A DNA stretch of 10,807 nucleotides from Streptomyces sp. WM4235 (GTDB lineage: Bacteria; Actinomycetota; Actinomycetes; Streptomycetales; Streptomycetaceae): contig NZ_LGDE01000037.1 in NCBI RefSeq assembly GCF_001279725.1, positions 1 to 10,807 on the forward strand, written 5' to 3'. The position numbers were made by a program, and so were the translations under genes. Positions 1-10,000 of the stretch are shown here, piece after piece. Within the stretch, counting starts at the first letter, position 1. The number at the start of each line of letters is the position of its first letter. Below the pieces are notes generated by a model that was not told the origin of the DNA, did no database searches, and saw only the letters and a list, made by a program, of their open reading frames with translations.

Positions 1-1062
1 TGAGGTGGCCGGGAGGCCGTTGGCCTGGCGGTACTGGGCGAGGGCGTCGAGGAAGGTGTTGCCGGCCGCGTAGTTGGCCTGGCCGGCGTTGCCGATCAGG
101 CCGGCGATGGAGGAGTAGAGGACGAAGGCCGACAGGTCCAGGTCCTTGGTGAGGTCGTGGAGGTTCCAGGCCGCGTCGACCTTCGGCGCGAGGACCTTCT
201 CCAGCCGCTCCGGCGTCAGGTCCGACAGGACGGTGTCGTCCAGCACGCCGGCCGTGTGGATCACCCCGGTGAGCGGCTGCTCGGCGGGGATCGCCGCCAA
301 CACCCCGGCCAGCGACTGCCGATCGGTGACGTCACAGGCGGCCACGGTGACCTCCGCCCCCAGCCCGGTCAGCTCCGTACGCAGCTCCTCGGCGCCCGGG
401 GCGTCGATGCCGCGTCGGCTGAGGAGCAGCAGGTGCCGTGCGCCGTGTTCGGTGACCAGGTGTCGGGCCAGTACGCCGCCCAGCGCGCCGGTCGCGCCGG
501 TGATCAGGGTCGTGCCCCGGTCCCAACGCGGCGTGATCGCCTGCGCGTCCTGACTCGTACGGGCCAGACGCGGCACGAACAGCCGCTTCCCGCGCACCGC
601 GATCTGCGGCTCGCCCGAGGCCAGGGCCCCGGCCGGCAGGGTGTCGCCGTCCAGGTCCACCAGGACGATCCGCCCCGGGTTCTCCGTCTGCGCCACGCGC
701 AGCAGACCCCACACACCCGCGTGCGTCAGATCGGTGACGGGCTCGCCCGCCGTGGCGACGGCGCCCCGGGTGACCACCACCAGCGTGGAACTCTCGAACC
801 GCTCGTCGCCCAGCCAGAACTGCGCCGAGGAGAGGGTCTCGCGCAACGCGGCCCGCGCGGCCTCGGCCGGCTCGCCCTCGACGGCGCCCGGAACGAGCAC
901 CACCGTGGCGGGCACCGGTCCGGCCTCCGCCACCGCCTCCAGATCGGCGTACGGGAGACCACCGGGCACGGCGAGGTCACCGACCACGGCCCAGCCCGCC
1001 GCGGTGCCCGCGACCGGGTCGGAGGCCGGCAGGGCGTTCCACGCGACGCGGAACAGTCCGTC
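1..1062 (-). other. Module C ketoreductase (KR), B-type, cut near its C-terminus
   Basis: This is the NADPH-dependent ketoreductase of module C. The structural subdomain starts at [12 protein letters not shown] (D at 1060-1062) and contains [21 protein letters not shown]. The catalytic fold begins at [13 protein letters not shown] (513-475) with no ER in between. Catalytic residues are present: Lys in [12 protein letters not shown], the Ser pair in VLYSSIAG (109-114), Tyr in [11 protein letters not shown] (70-72, residue 3579) and the Asn after it. LDD in AGVLDDTV (243-235) marks the B-type, predicting the same alcohol configuration as module B and so a trans alkene. The window ends just after GLPATS, a few residues before the conserved LAWGxW segment. 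The ACP of this module and anything after it lie beyond the left edge. Confidence 0.95.
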
Positions 1063-4000
1063 CCGGGCCGTCGACGCGGCCTCGCGCAGCGCCTCCTTCG
1101 ACACCGGGCGCAACAGCAGCGACTCGACGGTCGCCACCGGGGCGCCCGCCCCGTCGGCCACCGTCAGCGAGGCCACCAGCGTGTCGGTGTCGCGCCCGGA
1201 CAGCGTCAGCCGCACCCGCAGCACGGAGGCGCCCACGGCGTGGACGCTCACCCCGGACCAGGAGAACGGCAGCCGCGCCTGCCCCGACTCGAAGGCGACA
1301 CCGGGCAGCAGCGGGTGCAGCGCCGCGTCCAACAGCGCCGGGTGCAGCAGGAACCGTCCCGCGTCCGCCCGCCCGGCGTCCGGCAGCCGCACCTCGGCGT
1401 ACACCTCGTCGCCCGCGGTCCACAGCCGGGTCAACCCCTGGAAGGCGGGGCCGTACGCGTACCCCAGCGCGTCGAGCCGTTCGTACACCCCGTCGAGGGA
1501 GACCTCGGTCGCGCCGGCCGGCGGCCAGGCCGTCAACGGCTCACCGGTGGCGCCGGCCGAGGAGGCCAGCACCCCGTTCGCGTTCGGCGTCCACGGCCGG
1601 TCGGCCGCCAGGTCGCCGTCGTCGGTCCGGGAGAAGATCTCCACCGTGCGGCGGCCCGCCCCGTCGGCCTCGCCGACCACGACCTGGACCTGTGTACCGC
1701 CCTGCTCGGGCAGCACCAGCGGCGCCGACAGCATCAGCTCCTCGACCCGGTCCACCCCGAGCTGCTCGCCCGCCCGGGCCGCCAGCTCCACCAGCCCGGT
1801 GCCGGGGACCAACACCGTCCCGTACACCGCGTGCTCGGTCAGCCAGGCGTGGGAGCGGCGCGAGAGCCGCCCGGTGAACAGGTACTCGTCGCGGTGCGCC
1901 GACCCGACGGCCGCGCCCAGCAACGGGTGACCGGTCGCCGCCAGCCCCAGCCCGGCCGCGTCGGCCGGGGTCTCGGGGGCGTCCAGCCAGTACCGCTCGT
2001 GCTGGAAGGCGTACGTCGGCAGGGTGACGGTCCGCGCGCCCGGGAACAGCCTCGACCAGTCCGGCTTCGCCCCCCGCATCCGCAACATGGCCATCGCCGC
2101 GACGACGGTCTCCGTCTCGGGCCGGTCCCGGCGCAGCGCCGGGGCCGACGCCCCGGCCTCCTGCTCCAGGGAACCCTGCGCGAGCGCCGTCAGTACCCCG
2201 TCGGGGCCCAACTCCAGGAAGTCGGTGACGCCCTGGGCCTCCAGGTACCGGATGCCGTCGGCGAACCGCACGGCCTCCCGGATGTGGGTGGCCCAGTACT
2301 CCGGGGAGGTCAGCTGTTCGTCGGTGGCGAGGGTGCCGGTGACGTTGGAGACGACCGGGATGCGCGGCGCGTGGAACGTCAGCCCGCCGGCGACCTCGCG
2401 GAACTCCTCCAACACCTCGTCCATGTGCGGGGAGTGGAAGGCGTGCGAGACCGGCAGCCGCTTGGTGCGGGCGCCCTTCGCCCGCCATGCGTCGCAGATC
2501 TCGTCGACGACCGCCGAGTCACCGGAGACCACCATCGCGTCGGGGCCGTTGACCCCGGCGATGGCCACCGCGTTGCCGTACGGGGCGATCGAGGCGCGCA
2601 CCGCCTCCTCGCCGGCCTGGATCGCGGCCATCGCACCGCCCTCGCGCGCGGCCTGCATCAGCCGGCCGCGTTCGGCGACCAGGCAGCAGGCGTCGCCCAG
2701 TTCGAGGACCCCCGCGAGGTGGGCTGCGGTCACCTCGCCGATGGAGTGGCCGAGCAGGAAGTCGGGCGTGAAGCCGTGGTGTTCGAACAGCCGGTACAGG
2801 GCCACCTCGATGGCGAACAGCGCGGCCTGGGTGAAGGAGGTCTGGTCGATCAGCGCCGAGTCCGCCGAGTGCTCCGGAGCGAACAGCACGTCCTTGATCG
2901 GGCGGGCCAGCTCCGAGTCGAACCGGGCACACACCTCGTCCAGCGCCTTCGCGAAGACCGGGTTCGCGGCGTACAGCTCGCGGCCCATGCCCAGGCGCTG
3001 GCTGCCCTGGCCGGTGAAGAGGAACGCGGTCTTGCCGGGCCGGGCCGAGCGGCCCCGCACGACGTTCGACGCGGACTCCCCGTGCGCCAGCGAGGACAGA
3101 CCCCGGATCAGGGTCTCCCGGTCCGCGCCGACGACGGCCGCGCTGTGCTCCAGCACGGCGCGCCCGGTGGCCAGCGAGGAGCCGATGTCGGCGGGGGACA
3201 GCTCCGGGTGGTCGAGGACGAAGCGGTGCAGTCGCGCCGCCTGGGCCGCGACGGCCTTCTCGTCCCTGCCGGACACCAGCCACGGCAGCACACCGGCCGC
3301 CTCCGGCTCCGGGGCGGGACCGCGCCGGGCGGGCGCCGCCGGAGGCTGCTCGATGATGACGTGCGCGTTGGTGCCGCTGATGCCGAAGGAGGACACGCCC
3401 GCGCGGCGCGGGCGGCCCGCCTCGGGCCAGGGCGTCTCCTCGGTCAGCAGCGCCAGCGACCCCGCCTCCCAGTCCACGTGCGGGGACGGCTCGTCCACGT
3501 GCAGGGTCCGGGGCAGCACCCCGTGCCGCATCGCCTCGATCATCTTGATGACACCGCCGACACCGGCCGCGGCCTGACTGTGCCCGATGTTCGACTTCAG
3601 GGACCCGAGGTACAGCGGGCGGTCCTCCGGCCGGTCCTGCCCGTACGTCGCCAGCAGGGCCTGCGCCTCGATCGGGTCGCCGAGGGTGGTGCCGGTGCCG
3701 TGCGCCTCCACGGCGTCCACGTCGGCCGAGTTCAGACCGGCGTTGGCCAGGGCTTGGCGGATGACCCGCTCCTGCGCCGGCCCGTTGGGCGCGGTCAGGC
3801 CGTTGGACGCGCCGTCCTGGTTCACGGCGGTGCCGCGGATCACCGCGAGCACGGTGTGCCCGTTGCGCTTGGCGTCGGAGAGCCGCTCGACGAGCAGCAG
3901 ACCGACGCCCTCGCTCCAGCCGGTGCCGTCGGCGCCCGCCGCGAAGGACTTGCAACGCCCGTCGGGCGACAGGCCCCGCTGGCGGGAGAACTCCACGAAG

Positions 4001-7000
4001 GTGTTCGGGCCGTTCATCACGGTCACGCCGCCCGCCAGCGCCAGATCGCACTCACCGGAGCGCAGCGCGTTCGCCGCGAGGTGCATCGCCACCAGCGAGG
4101 AGGAGCAGGCCGTGTCCACGGTGACCGCCGGACCCTCCAGCCCGTACGTGTAGGACAGCCGGCCGGAGATGACGCTGGACAGGTTGCCCGCGAGCAGGAA
4201 GCCCTCGAACTCCTCCGGCACCGACGGCAGCCGCGAGGCGTAGTCGTCGTACATGGCGCCGGTGAAGACGCCGGTGTGCGAACCGCGCAACAGCGCCGGG
4301 TCGATGCCCGCGCTCTCGAAGGTCTCCCACGCCGTCTCCAGCAGCAGCCGCTGCTGCGGGTCGGTCGCGGTCGCCTCGCGCGGGGAGATCCCGAAGAACT
4401 CGCGGTCGAAGAGGTCCGCCTCGTGCAGGAAGCCGCCCTCACGGACGTACGAGGTGCCCGTCCGCTCGGGGTCCGGGTCGTACAGGCCCTCCAGGTCCCA
4501 GCCGCGGTTCACCGGGAACGGGCTGACCGCGTCCACCCCGTCGGCGACGAGCCGCCACAGGTCCTGCGGGGACCGCACCCCGCCCGGGAAGCGGCACGCC
4601 ATCCCGACGACGGCGATCGGCTCGTCCGAGGCGCCCTTGGCGCGGGCCCTGACGGCCTTCGCCGGCGCGTCGTCCGCCGAGACCTTCGACAGCAGGTACG
4701 CGGCCAGCGCGCCCGGCGTCGGATGGTCGAACACCGCCGTCGCCGGGAGACGCAGGCCGGTGGCCGCTCCGAGCCGGTTGCGCAGGTCCACGCCGGCCAT
4801 CGAGTCGAAGCCGATCTCGCTGAACGCCCGCTCGGGGTCGATGGACGCGGCGCCCGCGTGCCCGAGGACCGAGGCGACCGTGGACCGCACGAGGTCCCGT
4901 ACCGCCTCCGCCCGCCTGTCCTCGGGGAGGCCGGCGATCTGCCCGGCCCAGCCCGACGCGGCGCCGGCGCCCGCCCCGGCCTGTCCGGCGCGGCGGGTCC
5001 GGGTGCGCACCAGCCCCCGGTACAGGGCGGGCGGCGTCTCGGAACCGGTGCGCAGCCGGGCCGGGTTCAGCGCGACGGGCACCAGCAGCGGTTCGGTGGC
5101 GTTCAGCGCCGTGTCGAACAGGGCCAGACCCTGCGCGGGGGTGAGCGGGGTCATGCCCGCCCGGTCCCAGCGGGCCAGGTCGGCGTCGGTGAGCCCGGCG
5201 CCCATGCCGTGACTGGAGTCCCACAGGCCCCAGGCCAGCGAGGTCGCGGCCAGACCGGCGGAGCGGCGGTGCGCGGCGAGGGCGTCCAGCCAGGTGTTGG
5301 CCGCCGCGTAGTTGCCCTGACCGGCGGTGCCGGTGACACCCGACACCGAGGAGAACAGGACGAACGCCGCCAGGTCCAGGTCCCTGGTGAGCTCGTGCAG
5401 GTTCCAGGCCGCGTCCACCTTGGGCCGCAGCACCGCGGACACCTGCTCCGGGGTGAGGGACTCGATCGTCGCGTCGTCCAGGACACCGGCCGTGTGCACC
5501 ACGGCCGACAGCGGGTGCTCCGCGTCCACGGCCGTGAGCAGCGCGGCCACCGAGGCGCGGTCGGCGGCGTCCGCCGCTACCACCCTCACCTCGGCGCCGA
5601 GCGCGCCCAGTTCGGCCGCCAGCTCCCGCGCGCCCGGGGTGGCCGGGCCGCGCCGGCTGCTGAGCAGTAGGTGCCGGACCCCGTGCTCGGTGACGAGGTG
5701 GCGGGCGAAGAGCGCGCCGAGGCCACCGGTGCCGCCGGTGACCAGGACGGTTCCCGAGGCCCCCAGGATGGGAACCTCGGGGGTGGTGATCGCCGCCGCG
5801 CGGGCCAGCCGGGGGGCGAACGACTCGCCCGCGCGGACCGCGAGTTGGGGTTCGCCGGTGGCGAGGGCCGCGGCGAGCGTCGCGTCGTCCGTCGCGCCGT
5901 CGGTGTCGACGAGCACGAGCCGGTCCGGGTGCTCGGACTGCGCGGAGCGGATCAGCCCCCACAAGGGGGCCGCGTCCAGGTCGGTGACGTCCTCGCCGGG
6001 CAGCGCGGCGACCGCGCCGGCGGTGACGAACACCAGCCGGGAATCGGCGAACCGTTCGTCGGCCAGCCACTCCTTGACCAGCGCGAGCGCCCGCAGGGTG
6101 GCCAGGTGCGCGCCCTCGGCGCCGGCGGCGCCGGAGCCCGCGTGCCGGACCAGCACGGTCGTCGCACCGGCGGCGGGGGCCAGGTCCTCGCCCACCTCGG
6201 TCCAGTCGACCGACGCCTCGGCGGCGCTCACCGGCTGCCAGCGCACCTCGTACAACGAGTCGTTCGCGCCGTCCGCGACCGAGGTCAGGGCCTCCTTGGC
6301 GACCGGGCGCAACGTCAGCGCGTCCACGTCCGCGACGGGCGCGCCCGCCCCGTCCGCCAGCGTCAGACGGTACGTGTCGGTCCCGGCGGGCGAGATCCGC
6401 ACCCGCAGCTCGGCGGCGCCCGCCGCGTGCAGGGAGATCCCCGACCAGGCGAACGGCAGCCGGAGCCGGTCGCTCTCGCCCTCCACGGCCGCGTCCAGCA
6501 CCAGCGGATGCAACACCGAGTCGAACAGCGCCGGGTGCACGCCGAACCGGCCGGCGCTCTCCCGGTGCGCCCCGGGCAGCCGCACCTCGGCGTACAGGTC
6601 CTCACCGGCGCGCCAGAGCGCCGTCAACCCCTGGAAGGCGGGGCCGTACGCGTACCCCAGCGCGGCGAGCCGCTCGTACACGCCGTCCAGCGGCTCGGCG
6701 CTCGCGCCGGCCGGCGGCCACGCGGACAGGTCCGCGTCCTCGGCCGGTACGACGGCCTCCGCGAGGGCGCCCGTCGCGTGCCGGGTCCACGGCCGGGCCT
6801 CGCCCTCGCCGCCGTCGGGACGTGCGTGGACGGAGAAGGGCCGCACCCCGGACGCGTCCGGGGCGCCCACCGCGACCTGCACCCGCACGGCCTCGCGTCC
6901 GACGAGCGGCAGCGGGGCCTCCAGGGTCAGTTCCTCGACGCGGGTGACACCGAGGTGGTCGCCGGCCGCGACGGCCAGCTCCAGGAACGCCGTCGCGGGC

Positions 7001-10000
7001 ACCAGCACGGTCGTGCCGATCGCGTGGTCCGCGAGCCACGGGTGGGAGCCCACCGAGAGCCGGCCGGTGAACAGGGCGTCCTCGCGGTCCGCGAACTCCA
7101 CGCTCGTGGAGAGCAACGGGTGCTCCGAGGCGTCCAGCCCCAGGCTGCGCGCGTCGGTGGAGGCGGTCGGCGCGAGCCAGTACCGCTCGCGCTGGAAGGC
7201 GTACGTCGGCAGCGGGGCCGGCGTGGCGCCCGGGAAGAAGGTCCCCGCGTCGAAGGTGCCACCGGCGGTCCACACCCGGGCCAGGCCGGTCGTGAGCGTG
7301 TCGGCCTCGGGGCGGCCCGTGCGCAGCAGCGGCACGGCCACGGCCCCGGTGTCCTCCAGCGCGCCCTGCGCCAGGGCGGTCAACACGGCGTCCGGGCCGA
7401 CCTCCACGAACAGGGTCGTACCCTGCGCGGCCAGCTCGCGGACGGCGTCCAGGAACCGCACGGCGGCGCGGATCTGCCCGGTCCAGTAGTCGGGGGAGGT
7501 CAGTTCGGCCTCGGTGGCGACCGCGCCGGTGACGGTGGAGACGATCGGGATCGCCGGCGCCGCGAAGGCGACGTCGGCCGCGACCGCGCGGAACTCCTCC
7601 AGGATCGCGTCCATGTGCGGGGAGTGGAAGGCGTGCGAGACGGTCAGGCGCTTCGTCTTGCGGCCCTGCTCCCGCCACAGAGCGGCGATGGCCTCGGCGG
7701 CGTCCTCGTCACCGGAGATCACCACGGAGGACGGGCCGTTGACGGCGGCGACGGACACCGCGTCCTCGTGGCCCGCGAGGGAGGCGGCGATCTCCGCCTC
7801 CGTGCCCTGGACGGCGATCATGGCGCCGCCGGGACGGGCCGACTGCATCAGCCGGCCGCGGGCGGCCACCAGCTTCGCGGCGTCCGCCAGGGTCAGCACC
7901 CCGGCGGCGTGCGCGGCGGACAACTCGCCGATCGAGTGCCCGGCCAGCAGGGCGGGCACCACCCCGTGGTGCTCCAGCAGCCGGAACAGGGCCGTCTCCA
8001 CCGCGAACAGGGCGGGCTGCGTGTAGGTGGTCTCGTCCAGCAGCGCGGCGTCGGAGCTGCCCTCCGCCGCGAAGAGCACCTCGCGCAGCGGCCGCTCCAG
8101 CAGCCCCTCGAAGGCGGCGAACACCTCGTCGAGGGCGCGGGCGAAGACGGGGTGGCGGGCGTACAGGTCACGGCCCATGCCGAGCCGCTGGGCGCCCTGG
8201 CCGGTGAACAGGAAGGCGGTCCGGCCGGTGCTCGGGACAGCGCCGGTGACGACGGCGGGCGCGTCGGAGCCCGCGATCAGCGCGTCGAGCCCGGCGAGCA
8301 GGGCGTCGCGGTCCTCGGCGAGGACGACGGCGCGCTGCTCGAAGGCGGTACGGGTGGCCGCGAGCGCCAGCCCGACGTCCGCGAGGTCCGTGTCGGGAGC
8401 GGCGGCGTGGGCGCGCAGCCGCTCGGCCTGGGCGCGCAGCGCCTTCGGGTCGCGGGCCGACAGCAGCCAGGGCAAGGCCAGTTCCGGCGCGGCGGGGGCC
8501 TCGACGGAGGTCGCGGGCGCGGGCACCGTCTCGGGGGCCTGCTCGATGACGACGTGGGCGTTGGTCCCGCTGATCCCGAAGGAGGAGACGGCGGCGCGGC
8601 GCGGCCGACCGGTCTCGGGCCACGCCCGTTCCCCGGTGAGCAGTTCCACGGCGCCCGCCGACCAGTCCACGTGCGGGGACGGCTCGTCCACGTGCAGGGT
8701 CCCGGGCAGCACGCCGTGGCGGATCGCCTGGACCATCTTGATGACGCCGCCGACGCCGGCCGCCGCCTGCGCGTGACCGATGTTCGACTTCAGCGAGCCG
8801 AGGAACACCGGGGCCAGACCCTCGCGGTCGCTGCCGTAGGTGGCCATGACGGCCTCGGCCTCGATCGGGTCGCCGAGCCTGGTGCCGGTGCCGTGCGCCT
8901 CCACGGCGTCCACGTCCGAGCCGGTGAGACCGGAGTCGGCCAGCGCCTGGCGGATGACCCGCTGCTGCGCGAGACCGCTCGGGGCGGTCAGGCCGTTGGA
9001 GGCGCCGTCCTGGTTGATGGCGGAGCCGCGCAGCACCGCGAGGACGGTGTGTCCGTTGCGTTCGGCGTCGGAGAGCCGCTCGACGAGCAGCAGGCCCACG
9101 CCCTCGGACCAGCCGGTGCCGTCGGCGCCGGCGGCGAAGGACTTGCAGCGGCCGTCGGGGGCGAGGCCGCGCTGGCGGGAGAACTCCACGAACATGCCGG
9201 GGGACGACATGACGGTCGCGCCGCCCGCCAGGGCCAGGTTGGTCTCGCCCGATCGCAGCGAACGGATGGCGAGGTGCAGGGCGACCAGCGAGGAGGAGCA
9301 GGCGGTGTCGGTGGTCACCGCGGGGCCGAGCAGCCCCAACTGGTAGGCGATCCGGCCCGACATCACGCTGGTGGTGCTGCCGGTGAGCACCGAACCCTGG
9401 ACGCTCTCGGGGGCCTCGTACATCCGGGGCCCGTACTCCAGCGCCGTCGCGCCGACGAACACGCCGGTCCGGGAGCCGTGCAGGGACTCCGGGCGGATCC
9501 CGGAGCGCTCGACGGCCTCCCAGGCGGTCTCCAGCAGCAGCCGCTGCTGCGGGTCCATCGCGAGGGCCTCGCGCGGCGAGATGCCGAAGAAGCCGGCGTC
9601 GAACTCGGCCGCCTCGTGCAGGAAGCCGCCGCGCCGCACCGCGCTCTTGCCCGGGCGGTCGGGGTCGGCGTCGTACAGGTCCTCGTCCCAGCCGCGGTCG
9701 ACGGGGAACCCGGAGACGGCGTCGCCGCCCTCCGCGACCAGCTTCCACAGCTCGTCGGGGGAGGAGATGCCGCCCGGGAACCGGCAGGCCATGCCGACGA
9801 TCGCGATGGGCTCGTCGGCGTCGGCGGGACGGGTGAACTCCTCGGCCGACACGGCCGCCCCGGCCAGCTCGGCCCCGATGAACGAGGTGAGCGCCAGCGG
9901 CGTCGGGTGGTCGAACAGCAGCCCGCCGGGCAGCCGCAGGCCGGTGGCATCGGCCAGCGCCTTGCGCAGCTCGGTGGTCATCATCGAGCTGAAGCCGAGC

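Noticed and set aside
2024..3577. Plus-strand open frames over the AT and DH of module C and similar ones over module B (for example 5327-7489)
   Set aside because: Ser/Ala/Arg-rich translations without domains, lying opposite fully conserved AT and DH motifs. No separate promoter or ribosome binding site is apparent.
157..5670. Plus-strand open frame of 1837 codons opposite modules B and C
   Set aside because: Its codons are exact reverse complements of the PKS codons, so it can only be stopped where the PKS uses TTA, CTA or TCA. These codons are rare in high-G+C actinomycetes, and the frame ends at 5668-5670 precisely where the PKS has a CTA Leu. The predicted protein is Arg/Gly/Gln-rich with no recognisable domain. 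It does show that the PKS has no TTA (bldA-dependent) codon between 157 and 5667.
5716..6261. Possible enoylreductase between the DH and KR catalytic part of module B
   Set aside because: The stretch is the structural KR subdomain ([16 protein letters not shown]). Its length leaves no room for an ER of about 300 residues and no NADPH-binding ER motif is seen. The same holds for module C.
9840..9862. Possible gene boundary between module A and module B, with docking domains
   Set aside because: The frame runs through from ACP to KS with only about 15 linker residues, with no stop, no start and no coiled-coil docking helix.
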